DNA from: Streptomyces sp. WMMC940
Lineage (GTDB): Bacteria > Actinomycetota > Actinomycetes > Streptomycetales > Streptomycetaceae
Length of the DNA stretch: 64,000 nucleotides
Reading direction: 5' to 3'
Assembly (NCBI RefSeq): GCF_027460265.1
Contig: NZ_JAPZBC010000001.1
Location: 1,364,001 to 1,428,000, forward strand
Part shown: one piece after another, positions 8,838 to 17,094 of the stretch
How positions within the stretch are numbered: the first letter of the stretch is position 1
Layout: each line of letters starts with the position of its first letter
Made by a program: the position numbers and the translations under genes
The notes under the pieces: generated by a model
Database searches by the model: none
The model's input: the letters and a program-made list of their open reading frames with translations, nothing else
Told to the model about the DNA's origin: nothing

Positions 8838-9278
8838 ATGCTGTCAGGCGACGTGGCCGGAGAACGGCACCGACCTTCGCGGCCGTCGGTGCCGACGAGC
8901 GCGGCCGCCGCCCGCGACCGGGTCGAACGGCTGCTGGAGGACCATTTCCGGGACGCGCCCCAACCCCGGCCGCCGGCCGTGGTGCTGACGGACGCGCTGC
9001 TGGTCACCTCGGAGCTGGTGACCAACGCGATCCGGCACGGAGGCGGGGTCACCGGCTTCGCGGCACGGGTGACCGACGAGGGGCTGGAGCTGACGGTGCG
9101 GGACCGCGACCCCGCCGCGCCGGTCGCGCGACCCCGCCCGGAGGGGCAGACGTTCCCCGTGGGCGGCTACGGCTGGCCTCTCGTCCAACGGCTCGCCACG
9201 CGCATCGACATCGTCCCGCTGCGCGAGGGGAAGAGCATCAGGGTCCTGCTCCCCCTCGATCCGCACTCTCCGGCCTGA
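8838..9278 (+). CDS. RsbW-like ATP-binding protein, second copy
   Basis: Protein of 146 residues, again a single GHKL ATPase domain with N box TSELVTNAIRHGGG and GGYGWPLVQRLA, close in layout to the gene at 7143 though clearly diverged. Likely an anti-sigma kinase or SpoIIE-partner type protein; target unknown. ATG 8838 is two codons after a GTG at 8832; both are preceded by GCGGGGG, and either could be used. The stop codon falls inside a GGCCTGAAT/ATTCAGGCC inverted repeat. Confidence 0.82.
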   Translation: MLSGDVAGERHRPSRPSVPTSAAAARDRVERLLEDHFRDAPQPRPPAVVLTDALLVTSELVTNAIRHGGGVTGFAARVTDEGLELTVRDRDPAAPVARPRPEGQTFPVGGYGWPLVQRLATRIDIVPLREGKSIRVLLPLDPHSPA

Positions 9279-9302
9279 ATCCCAGTACGTCGCATTCAGG
9301 CC
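9272..9302 (+). terminator. Hairpin overlapping the ATPase stop codon
   Basis: Perfect 9-base arms GGCCTGAAT (9272-9280) and ATTCAGGCC (9294-9302) with a 13-base loop. It begins inside the last codons of the ATPase gene and could end its transcript. Confidence 0.5.
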
Positions 9303-9388
9303 GATGCGCTACGGATCACGGCGTTCGCACGCGAGAGCCCCTTTACGGAAGGGTGGAACGTCGGCCCGGCCCTCCGCCCCAGCCCTTT

Positions 9389-9418
9389 GACCGGTCCCGA
9401 CCGGTCCCGACCGGTCCC
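9389..9418. repeat. Three exact 10-base direct repeats GACCGGTCCC
   Basis: Three contiguous copies, each with the palindrome ACCGGT, placed one DNA turn apart and ending 89 bases before the alcohol dehydrogenase start. The spacing suits cooperative binding of a regulator on one face, but this is inference. Confidence 0.6.
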
Positions 9419-9507
9419 TTCCCGTCCCGCCCTCGGCGCGCGGGATCGTGCCGGAACTGGTCTGCTGGATTGCGGGGGCCGTCCGAGCTGTCCTGGGAGA
9501 GATCCGG

Positions 9508-10533
9508 ATGAGTACGTACCGAGTCGCGCAGGTCGCCGTCGCCGGCGGTCCGTTCGAGATCGTCGAGCGTGAGGTGCCGCAGCCCGGCCCCCGTCATGTC
9601 CGGGTCGCCGTGGAGGCCTGCGGCATCTGCCACAGCGACGCCTTCTTCGTGACGGCCGGGCTGCCGGGCGTCACGTTCCCGGTGGTCCCCGGTCATGAGA
9701 TCGCAGGACGCGTCGACGCGCTGGGCGAGGGCATCGAGGACTGGGGCCTGCAGATCGGCGACAGGGTCGCCGTGGGCTGGTTCGGCGGCAGCTGCGGCCA
9801 CTGCACCCCCTGCCGGCAGGGCGACTTCATCGTGTGCGAGAACCTCAAGGTTCCCGGCTGGGCATACGACGGAGGCTTCGCGGAGTCCGTCATCGCGCCG
9901 GTCGACGCCCTGGCCCGGATCCCCGACTCGCTGACGGCGGCCGACGCGGGGCCGATGGCCTGTGCGGGAGTGACCACCTACAACGGTCTGCGACGCAGTT
10001 CCGCCCGGCCGGGAGACCTGGTCGCCGTGCTCGGCATCGGCGGTCTCGGCCACCTCGCGGTGAAGTACGCGGTCGCGATGGGTTTCGAGACCGTGGCCAT
10101 CGCCCGCGGCGCCGACAAGGCCGACTTCTCCAAACAGCTCGGCGCCCACCACTACGTCGACAGCACGGCCGGCACCTCCGTCGCGGACGCCTTGCAGTCG
10201 CTCGGCGGTGCCAGGGCCGTCCTCGCCACGGCCTCCAACTCCGCCGCCATCACGGCCACCGTGGACGGGCTGTCGCCGCGCGGTGAACTGGTGGTGGTCG
10301 GCGCCGATCCCGATGCCCTGGGGATCAACCCGGTGCAGCTGCTGATGAGCGGCCGGGTCGTCCGAGGCCACCCGTCCGGCACCGCACAGGACGTGCAGGA
10401 CACCATGGAGTTCAGCGCCCTGCACGGGATCCGCCCGGTGGTCGAGACCCTGCCGCTGAGCCGGGCCGACGAGGCGTACCGGAAGATGCTGTCGGGCAGC
10501 GCGCGCTTCCGCATGGTGCTCACCGCGGGCTGA
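9508..10533 (+). CDS. Zinc-dependent alcohol dehydrogenase (MDR family)
   Basis: NAD(P)-dependent oxidation or reduction of an alcohol/aldehyde pair. Protein of 341 residues. Catalytic zinc site: CGICHSDAF (Cys about 37, His 40) and the GHEIAGRV motif; structural zinc site: GGSCGHCTPCRQGDFIVCEN with four Cys. The Rossmann loop is VLGIGGLGHLAVKYA. The layout matches the AdhA/AdhP branch. ATG 9508 is chosen for domain fit; no strong ribosome site beyond GGAGAG. It stands alone between the ATPase gene and the GPP34 gene. The physiological substrate cannot be told. Confidence 0.92.
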   Translation: MSTYRVAQVAVAGGPFEIVEREVPQPGPRHVRVAVEACGICHSDAFFVTAGLPGVTFPVVPGHEIAGRVDALGEGIEDWGLQIGDRVAVGWFGGSCGHCTPCRQGDFIVCENLKVPGWAYDGGFAESVIAPVDALARIPDSLTAADAGPMACAGVTTYNGLRRSSARPGDLVAVLGIGGLGHLAVKYAVAMGFETVAIARGADKADFSKQLGAHHYVDSTAGTSVADALQSLGGARAVLATASNSAAITATVDGLSPRGELVVVGADPDALGINPVQLLMSGRVVRGHPSGTAQDVQDTMEFSALHGIRPVVETLPLSRADEAYRKMLSGSARFRMVLTAG

Positions 10534-10660
10534 CGGGCCGGCCCTCGGCGATGCGCCGACCCAGCCACCCCCGGGGACCCACGGGCCCGCTCCGCGCGCG
10601 AGCCGGTGACGGCGCCGGCCGCGACGCTTCCCCCGCACCCTCTCGAGGCGGACGTGACCC

Positions 10661-11449
10661 ATGACCACTGCACGGGACCTGATGATCATCGCCATGGACG
10701 TGGCGCCCAGCCGCCCCGTCGCGCAGGGCGATCTGTCGCTCGCGCTCGCGGGAGCGGAGGTCGTCGACCTGCTCGCCGCCGAGGCCGTCACCCTGGACGG
10801 CGATCGCATCGTGCCCGGCCTCGGCCCCGCCACGGACGATCCGCTGCTGGACCGGGCCGTGTCGTCGCTGGTGCGCGAGGCACCGTACGAGCTCGTCGGC
10901 GACTGGCTCTGGCGACGGGGCAGAGGCCTGTCCGCCGCGTATCTGGCCGCGCTCGAGGCGGAGGGGCTGTTCGGCCGGCCACGCCGCCGCGGGCTGCGCT
11001 TCCGGGCCGGCCGCGACGCGCCGGCCGATTCGGCGGACCGGCGGGCGGCGGCGGAACGTCTGGCCTCGGACGAGCCGGTCCTGGCCGCTCTGGCGTCGGC
11101 CGTCGGGATCCGTGACGAGGGCGCGGACGGCGGCGAGGACGGGCCGGACCGCGAGCAACCCGAGTACCCCGACGACCCCGAGTACCGCGAGAACCCGGAA
11201 AACCCCGAAACGGGCCGAAACGGGACCGGGGGCGAGGGCGAGAGCGGAAACGGGAACGGCGGCGACAGGGCGGGGGACGGGAACGGGACGGGTGGCCTCC
11301 GGGAGGGCTCCGGTGGCCTCCCGGGCGTGTCCGACGACGTGGACACCGTAATCGGGGCCGTGCTCGACGCGCTGACGCAGTTGGCGGCCATCCGGCAGCG
11401 TCGCTCCGTCGAGCAGGCCGCGTTCGACAACATCTGGCGAGGCGACTGA
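10661..11449 (+). CDS. GPP34 (GOLPH3/Vps74-like) family protein
   Basis: Protein of 262 residues. The N-terminus has the family order: MIIAMDVAP...LSLALAGAEVVDLLA, then a Trp-containing turn and FGRPRRRGLRFR. In eukaryotes GOLPH3 binds PI4P and glycosyltransferases; the actinobacterial members have no settled role. Between residues 150 and 220 the protein carries an acidic Gly/Asn/Pro/Glu-rich insertion (EYPDDPEYRENPENPETG), after which the conserved C-terminal helix (ALTQLAAIRQRRSVEQAAFD) resumes. ATG 10661 lies 12 bases after GAGG. It is monocistronic, convergent with the aspA gene. Confidence 0.82.
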   Translation: MTTARDLMIIAMDVAPSRPVAQGDLSLALAGAEVVDLLAAEAVTLDGDRIVPGLGPATDDPLLDRAVSSLVREAPYELVGDWLWRRGRGLSAAYLAALEAEGLFGRPRRRGLRFRAGRDAPADSADRRAAAERLASDEPVLAALASAVGIRDEGADGGEDGPDREQPEYPDDPEYRENPENPETGRNGTGGEGESGNGNGGDRAGDGNGTGGLREGSGGLPGVSDDVDTVIGAVLDALTQLAAIRQRRSVEQAAFDNIWRGD

Positions 11450-11653
11450 CGCGGAGCCGGGGCCGGTCCCCCGCCACCGGTCCGTCCACCGCCCCGCCCG
11501 CGGTCCGGCCCTTCCGGGACGGCTGTCCGGCCTCCCGTCCCGCACTCCGGCGCCAGGCGGGAGCGGCGCGAGCCGTACCGGCCCGCGTCCCAGCGGCCGG
11601 TACGGCATCCCCGCGTGCGACCGCGCCCACGGCCGCCGCGATCGGAGCGGCCT

Positions 11654-13126
11654 CTAGGCGAAGGCGTCCCGGACGGGCTGACGGTCGTGCGGGCGGGCCA
11701 GGTTGTCCGGGAGCAGGACCAGCCGGAGCTGCTCCTCCGTCAGCAGGCCCTTGGCGAGGACGAGTTCGTGGACGCTGCGGCCGGAGCTCAGCGCCTCCTG
11801 GGCGACGGCGGTGGCCTGTTCGTAGCCGATGTGCGGGTTGAGCGCGGTCGCCAGGCCGATGGAGCGGGTGACGAGGGCGGCGAGGTGGTCCCGGTTGGCG
11901 GTGATGCCCGTGACACAGCGCTCGGCGAGCGTCAGACAGCCGGCCCGCAGATGGGTCAGGCTCTTGAGCAGACTGTGGGCGATCAGGGGTTCGAAGGCGT
12001 TGAGCTGGAGCTGCCCCGCCTCGGCCGCCATGGTCACCGCCATGTCGTTCCCGATGACCTCGAAGGCGATCTGGTTGACGACCTCGGGGACAACGGGGTT
12101 CACCTTGCCGGGCATGATGCTCGAACCCGCCTGCACCGGCGGCAGGTTGATCTCGGCGAAGCCGGCGCGCGGGCCGCAGGACAGCAGCCGCAGGTCGTTG
12201 CAGGTCTTGGAGAGCTTGACGGCGATCCGCTTGAGGACGCCGGACAGCTGGACGAACGCGCCGGCGTCCTGGGTGGCCTCGACGAGGTCCTCGGCGACGG
12301 TCAGCGGCAGGCCGGTGATGGTCCGCAGGTTCCGGGCCGCCAGCGCCGCGTACCGTGGGTGGGCGTTGAGCCCGGTACCGATCGCCGTGCCGCCGAGGTT
12401 GATCTCCCGGATGAGCTCACGGGCCTCGGTGAGCCGTTTGTGGTCCTCGCCGAGCATGACGGCGTACGTCGCGAACTCCTGGCCCAGGGTCATCGGGACC
12501 GCGTCCTGGAGCTGCGTACGGCCCATCTTGAGGACGTCCGCGAACTCCACCGCCTTCGCGTCGAAGGCTCCGCGCAGCACCTCCATGGCGTCCAGCAGCC
12601 GCTGGGCGGCGAGGTCGAGTGCGATCTTCACGGCGGTGGGGTAGACGTCGTTGGTGCTCTGGCCGGCGTTGACGTCCTCCAGCGGGTGCAGCCGGGCGTA
12701 CTCGCCCTTGCGGAGGCCGAGGAGCTCCAGGGCCCGGTTGGCGACGACCTCGTTGGCGTTCATGTTCGTCGAGGTGCCCGCACCGCCCTGGATCACGTCG
12801 ACGACGAACTCGCGGTGGAGTTTCCCGGCCCGTATCTCCTCGCACGCCGCCACGATCGCGTCCGCCTTGTCGGCTTCCAGGAGCCCGAGTTCACCGTTGG
12901 CGAGCGCCGCGGCCTGCTTGACGGAGGCGAGGGCGGTGACGAGGTCCGGGTAGGCCGAGACGGCGGTGCCGGTGATGGGGAAGTTCTCGACTGCACGCAG
13001 GGTGTGGATGCCGTAGTAGGCGTCCGCGGGGACGTCGCGGTCGCCGAGCAGATCGTGCTCGCGGCGGAACGCGGCGGGGGCCTCGTCGCGCTGGTCGTCG
13101 GGCTGGGCCTGGTCGTGCGTGGGCAT
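11654..13126 (-). CDS. aspA: Aspartate ammonia-lyase
   Basis: Converts L-aspartate to fumarate and ammonium. Protein of 490 residues, full length, with the fumarase/aspartase signature GSSIMPGKVNP, the substrate loops GGAGTSTNMNANEV and NAGQSTNDVYPTAV, and TQLQDAVPMTLGQEF. The residues preceding AFRREHDLLGDRDVPADAYYG form a short non-conserved N-terminus. It lies 75 bases downstream of the asparaginase gene on the same strand, so the two make an asparagine to aspartate to fumarate operon, divergent from an Lrp/AsnC regulator. The aspartase assignment is favoured over fumarase by the N-terminal DLLGDRDVPADAYYGIHT block. Confidence 0.95.
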   Translation of the reverse strand: MPTHDQAQPDDQRDEAPAAFRREHDLLGDRDVPADAYYGIHTLRAVENFPITGTAVSAYPDLVTALASVKQAAALANGELGLLEADKADAIVAACEEIRAGKLHREFVVDVIQGGAGTSTNMNANEVVANRALELLGLRKGEYARLHPLEDVNAGQSTNDVYPTAVKIALDLAAQRLLDAMEVLRGAFDAKAVEFADVLKMGRTQLQDAVPMTLGQEFATYAVMLGEDHKRLTEARELIREINLGGTAIGTGLNAHPRYAALAARNLRTITGLPLTVAEDLVEATQDAGAFVQLSGVLKRIAVKLSKTCNDLRLLSCGPRAGFAEINLPPVQAGSSIMPGKVNPVVPEVVNQIAFEVIGNDMAVTMAAEAGQLQLNAFEPLIAHSLLKSLTHLRAGCLTLAERCVTGITANRDHLAALVTRSIGLATALNPHIGYEQATAVAQEALSSGRSVHELVLAKGLLTEEQLRLVLLPDNLARPHDRQPVRDAFA

Positions 13127-13201
13127 GGCGCTGGGGACCTTCGTGTCGGGTGACTGCGCGGGGAGGGGGCGAGGGAGGGGCGGGATGCGGCGGGAGCGGG
13201 G

Positions 13202-14212
13202 CTACACCCGCGCCAGGTCCGCGGTCCGGGCGTCCGCGGCCGCCGGTTCACCGAGCGCGTGGCGCAGCACCCGGCCCCGCTCCTGGGGGTCCGCGGTGGC
13301 GAGCAGCGCGCTCAGCACGGCGATCCGGGCCTGCCCGGCGCGGAGCGTGCCGGTCGGCACGGCGCCTGCGGCCACCAGGTCGACGGCGCCGCCGTGCGTG
13401 TAGATCTCGGTGACCGGGCCGGCCTGGACCCGGGTGGTCAGGGCGACGAGCACGCCGCGGGAGGTGGCGGCGGCGACGGTCTCCGCGATCTCCGGGGTCG
13501 CGTTCCCGGCCCCGGTGGCCACCAGGACGACGCCCTGGGCCCCCGCGTCCAGTGCGGCGTTGAACAGCAGGGCGTCGGCGTCGCAGTGGTGCATGACCAT
13601 GTCGACGCGGGGTGCCGTCTCCGGGACGGCGGGCAGCGCGAGCGGGGCTGGGCGATGCGGCCGGCGCAGTACGGACACCCGGCCGAAGCCGATGCTCCCG
13701 AGGCGGGCGCCGGAGGGGTCGGCGAAGGCGTCGGGGGCGAGGGTCTGCGTCTTGACCGTGCCCCGGGCCGGGTGCACCTTGCCGTCGAAGGCGATCACGA
13801 CGCCCAGGCCGCGGGTCGTCGCGGCGGTCAGCAGGGCGTCGTGGAGATTGCCGGGACCGTCGCCGTCCGTCGCCCCGAGCGGGAGCTGCGCGCCGGTGAA
13901 GACCACCGGTCGCGGGTCGTCGTGGTGGAGGTCCACGAGGAAGGCGGACTCCTCGAGGGTGTCGGTGCCGTGGGTGACGACGATTCCGTCGACGCCGGGG
14001 TCCGCGAGCACCTCGTGGACCGTGCGGAGGAGGGTCAGCTGGTGGTGGGTGGTGAGCCGGGGGCTGTTCACACTGAAGAGGTCCACGACCTCGACGCTGA
14101 CACCCTCCGGCAGCGGAGCGGTGGCCATGACCTCTCCGCCGTTCGCGTCGGCGGCGAAACCGGAACCCTGCCAGCGACTGGCTATCGTCCCTCCGGTGCT
14201 GATGACGACCAT
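13202..14212 (-). CDS. ansA: L-asparaginase
   Basis: Hydrolyses L-asparagine to aspartate and ammonia. Protein of 336 residues. The nucleophile motif ISTGGTIAS is at residues 4-12 and the second Thr motif VTHGTDTLEESAF at about 84-96, followed by VVFTGAQLPLGATDGDG. No signal peptide is visible, so a cytoplasmic enzyme is likely. ATG 14212 directly precedes the catalytic strand. It is first gene of the ansA-aspA unit, and its start is 207-225 bases from the divergent AsnC-type regulator gene, the probable controller. Confidence 0.93.
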   Translation of the reverse strand: MVVISTGGTIASRWQGSGFAADANGGEVMATAPLPEGVSVEVVDLFSVNSPRLTTHHQLTLLRTVHEVLADPGVDGIVVTHGTDTLEESAFLVDLHHDDPRPVVFTGAQLPLGATDGDGPGNLHDALLTAATTRGLGVVIAFDGKVHPARGTVKTQTLAPDAFADPSGARLGSIGFGRVSVLRRPHRPAPLALPAVPETAPRVDMVMHHCDADALLFNAALDAGAQGVVLVATGAGNATPEIAETVAAATSRGVLVALTTRVQAGPVTEIYTHGGAVDLVAAGAVPTGTLRAGQARIAVLSALLATADPQERGRVLRHALGEPAAADARTADLARV

Positions 14213-14437
14213 GCGTCCCACGGTGCCCGTCCTCCTTCGTGCCGTGTCGTGCCGCAGTGAGGCGGCTGTCCCGACGGGGCACGCGGCCCGGCGTCGCTCA
14301 TGACTCCGGCCGGGCAGCGCCCCATGGCTGACTCCGGGGGTGACCGGAGCAGTCGACGCAATCATAGGAGTTATGGTGCGCAATTTGATCGCCACTTCAC
14401 CCCTGGAGGTCCGGGATCCATGGTGGATAATTGCGTC
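14213..14437. promoter_or_regulatory. Divergent promoter region, ansA-aspA versus Lrp/AsnC gene
   Basis: The 225-base gap contains an AT-richer patch at 14360-14450 (AATCATAGGAGTTATGGTG, GCGCAATTTGATCG, GATAATTGCGTC) in an otherwise GC-rich neighbourhood, as expected for Lrp/AsnC sites. The repeated GCAATT/AATTGC words at 14381-14386 and 14429-14434 form a loose inverted pair. Auto-regulation and control of ansA are inferred. Confidence 0.5.
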
Positions 14438-14893
14438 ATGGACGACATCGACAGGGCAATCTTGCGTGAGCTCCAGAACGACGGCCGGCTGAGCAACCAG
14501 GAGCTTGCGCAGCGCGTCGGCCTCACCCCGTCGCCCTGCATGCGCCGCGTGCGGCAACTGGAGCAGGACGGCGTGATCCAGGGATACCGGGCGGTGATCG
14601 ACCCCGATGCGGTAGACCGGGGCTTCGAGGTGCTGGTCTCCATCGAGGTGGCGCGCGACCGCGAGGCGGTCGAGTCCTTCGAGGCGGCCCTGCAGGACAT
14701 CCCGGACGTCATCGAGGCGCACCGCCTGTTCGGCAGCCCGGGGTGCCTGCTGCGGATCGCGGTGAGCGATCTCCGTGCCTACGAACGGCTGTGGATCGAG
14801 AAGCTGACGGCGCTGTCCGGCGTGACCGAGGTCAACTCCCAGATCATCATGAAGCGCATCAAGGAAGCCCGGGGTCTCCCGGTGGACGGCTGA
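14438..14893 (+). CDS. Lrp/AsnC-family transcriptional regulator
   Basis: Protein of 151 residues starting MDDIDRAILRELQNDGRLSN, the typical AsnC HTH opening, with RVGLTPSPCMRRVRQLEQDGVI as the recognition region and a C-terminal RAM ligand domain (EVLVSIEV, GCLLRIAVSDL). Divergent from ansA-aspA, so it probably senses asparagine, aspartate or a related amino acid and controls that operon. An alternative ATG at 14420, with GGAGG at 14405-14409, would add six residues (MVDNCV) and has the better ribosome site; 14438 is preferred on family alignment. Confidence 0.9.
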   Translation: MDDIDRAILRELQNDGRLSNQELAQRVGLTPSPCMRRVRQLEQDGVIQGYRAVIDPDAVDRGFEVLVSIEVARDREAVESFEAALQDIPDVIEAHRLFGSPGCLLRIAVSDLRAYERLWIEKLTALSGVTEVNSQIIMKRIKEARGLPVDG

Positions 14894-15097
14894 GGCGGCC
14901 CGCACGGGATTCCGGCGGGGCCGGCCCGTCCGCACCGTACTGCCCGCACCCTCGCATCCCCGCCTCCCCCGCGGCACGGCCGGCAGGGGCGGGGGGCCGG
15001 CTCTCCGTCTCCCGGCCCACCCCGTCCCCACCCGTCCCGCACCCACCACCGTGCGAGACCTCCTGCGAGCGCCGTACCGGCCCCGGTCGGCCCTGAC

Positions 15098-15916
15098 TCA
15101 CCGCTCCGCAAGCGGCTGTTCGGAACCGGCGAGCAGGGTGACGTGCGGTACGCCGGTCCGGGGGTGCTCGGCCACGTCCGCCTCCACGCGGTAGACCTCG
15201 GCCAGGAGGGCGGGGGTCAGCACCTCCCCGGGAGTGCCCAGGGCGACGAGGCGGCCGCCGGCCATCACACAGATCCGGTCGCAGAACGCCGCCGCCAGGT
15301 TGAGGTCGTGGAGGGCGACGACGGCGGTGACGCCCAGGCGTCGGACCAGCCGGAGGGCGTCGAGTTGGTGGCGCAGGTCCAGGTGGTTGGTCGGCTCGTC
15401 CAGGACCATCGACCCCGCGCGCTGGGCCACGGCCCGGGCGATCAGCACCCGCTGCTTCTCTCCGCCCGACAGGCGTCCGAACGGCGCGGAAGCCAGCCCG
15501 GCGGCGCCGAGTTCGGCCAGCGCGGCCATGACGACGGCGCGGTCGTCCGCGGTGTCCCCCTCGAAGGCCCGCTTGTGCGGAGTGCGGCCCATGGCCACCA
15601 CCTCGTACACGGTGAGCTCGAACTCCCCGGGGGACTCCTGCAGTACGGCCGCCAGCCGGCGCGCCAGGCGCTTGCCGGGCATCCGCCGTACGTCCTCCCC
15701 GTCCAGCAGCACCCGCCCCGTCGTGGGGCGCAGCGTCCGGTAGACCGTGCGCAACAGGGTCGACTTCCCGGCGCCGTTGGGGCCGACGAGGCCGACGACC
15801 TCGCCGGGGGCCGCACTCAGCGACACGCCCTCCACCAGGGTCCTGCCGTCCAGGACCACCGAGACGTCCTCCACGGTCAGACGTCCCGGCGCGCCCACGG
15901 CTCCGTTCCCCCTCAT
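15098..15916 (-). CDS. btuD: ABC transporter ATP-binding protein, vitamin B12 uptake
   Basis: Protein of 272 residues. Walker A is GPNGAGKST, signature RLSGGEKQR, Walker B SMVLDEPTNHLDL and the switch His in VVALHDLNLAAAFCD, all typical of FecE/BtuD-type importers of iron complexes and cobalamin. Its ATG overlaps the permease stop by the ATGA arrangement, so translation is coupled. The gene family alone cannot tell B12 from siderophore uptake; the cobalamin riboswitch at the head of the operon argues for B12 or another corrinoid. Confidence 0.88.
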   Translation of the reverse strand: MRGNGAVGAPGRLTVEDVSVVLDGRTLVEGVSLSAAPGEVVGLVGPNGAGKSTLLRTVYRTLRPTTGRVLLDGEDVRRMPGKRLARRLAAVLQESPGEFELTVYEVVAMGRTPHKRAFEGDTADDRAVVMAALAELGAAGLASAPFGRLSGGEKQRVLIARAVAQRAGSMVLDEPTNHLDLRHQLDALRLVRRLGVTAVVALHDLNLAAAFCDRICVMAGGRLVALGTPGEVLTPALLAEVYRVEADVAEHPRTGVPHVTLLAGSEQPLAER

Positions 15917-17094
15917 GCCGTCCTCCGGCGCATCAGCCACAGGAAGAACGGCCCTCCGACGAGGGCGGTGAGGATGCCCACGGGTATCTCCTCGGGACTC
16001 ATGAGAGTACGGGCGGCCAGGTCTGCGGCGATGAGGAAGGCGGCGCCGAGCAGGGCGGCGGCGGGCAGGGCGCGCCGGTGGTCGGCGCCGACCAGCAGCC
16101 GCACCACGTGCGGCATGATCAGGCCGACGAAGCCGATCTGCCCGCTCACCGCGACGATCGTGCCGATCATCAGGGCGACGAGGGTGAACAGCGAGGCGCG
16201 GAAGCGGTGCACGTCCAGACCGAGCGCGACGGCCGCCTCCTCCCCCGCCAGCAGCAGGTTCAGCGAGCGGCACACCCCGAGCAGCACGGCCGTGCCGGCC
16301 AGGACGGCCCCGGCGGGGATCCACACCGTCGCCCATGTCGTGCCCGCCATGCCGCCGAGCATCCAGCGCAGCGCCGACTGGGTCTTGTGCGGGTCGTTCG
16401 AGGTGACGACGAGGAAGCTCGCCACCGCCGACAGCACCTCGGCCGTGGCCACCCCCGCCAGCACCAGCCGCACCGTGGTCATCCGCCCGCCGGACCGCGC
16501 CAGGAAGTACACGGCCACGAGTGCGGCCAGCGCGCCGAGGAACGCCGCCACGGGCAGCGAGAACACCCCGAACAGACTCACGTTGAAGACGACGACCGTC
16601 ACCGCGCCCACGGACGCGCCGGACGACACCCCGAGCAGCATGGGGTCCGCCAGCGGATTGCGCACGAGTGCCTGGAGCGCCGTCCCGCAGACGGCGAGGC
16701 CGGCTCCGACCGCCGCGCACAGCAGCACACGGGGCAGCCGGACCTCGACGACGATGGTCTCGCGGACCTGTGTCCAGTCGGGGTCCGCCAGTGCGGGATG
16801 CACCCGGTGCAGCAGGATGCCCCACACCTGTCCGGCCGGTACGCCGATGGAGCCCACGGCGGTACCGAAGGTCGCCGCCACGAGGACCAGCGCGCCCAGC
16901 GCCGCGAGCACGACCGGGTAGGGGACGGCAGGCGCGCGCCGGCCCGGGCGCCGGGGCGCCGCGTCGTGCACCTGGCCGGCGGTCGCCGTCGCCGTGCCTC
17001 CGGTGCCGGCGCCGCCCGAGGCCGGCCCGGTGGTCGCCGTCCTGTCCGTGCCCGTTTCCTTCGAACCGGCGCCCACGTCCGTCGTGCCGGTCAC
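15913..17094 (-). CDS. btuC: FecCD-family ABC permease, vitamin B12 uptake
   Basis: Protein of 393 residues with a long hydrophilic Thr/Gly/Ala-rich N-terminus (about 55 residues) and then about ten membrane segments. Family marks are VEVRLPRVLLCAAVGAGLAVCG, NPLADPMLLGVSSGASVGA, GQIGFVGLIMPHVVRLLVG and the C-terminal EEIPVGILTALVGGPFFLWL. Its start overlaps the stop of the binding-protein gene by four bases and its stop overlaps the ATPase start, so binding protein, permease and ATPase form one coupled unit. Substrate assigned as cobalamin from the riboswitch upstream. Confidence 0.88.
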   Translation of the reverse strand: MTGTTDVGAGSKETGTDRTATTGPASGGAGTGGTATATAGQVHDAAPRRPGRRAPAVPYPVVLAALGALVLVAATFGTAVGSIGVPAGQVWGILLHRVHPALADPDWTQVRETIVVEVRLPRVLLCAAVGAGLAVCGTALQALVRNPLADPMLLGVSSGASVGAVTVVVFNVSLFGVFSLPVAAFLGALAALVAVYFLARSGGRMTTVRLVLAGVATAEVLSAVASFLVVTSNDPHKTQSALRWMLGGMAGTTWATVWIPAGAVLAGTAVLLGVCRSLNLLLAGEEAAVALGLDVHRFRASLFTLVALMIGTIVAVSGQIGFVGLIMPHVVRLLVGADHRRALPAAALLGAAFLIAADLAARTLMSPEEIPVGILTALVGGPFFLWLMRRRTA

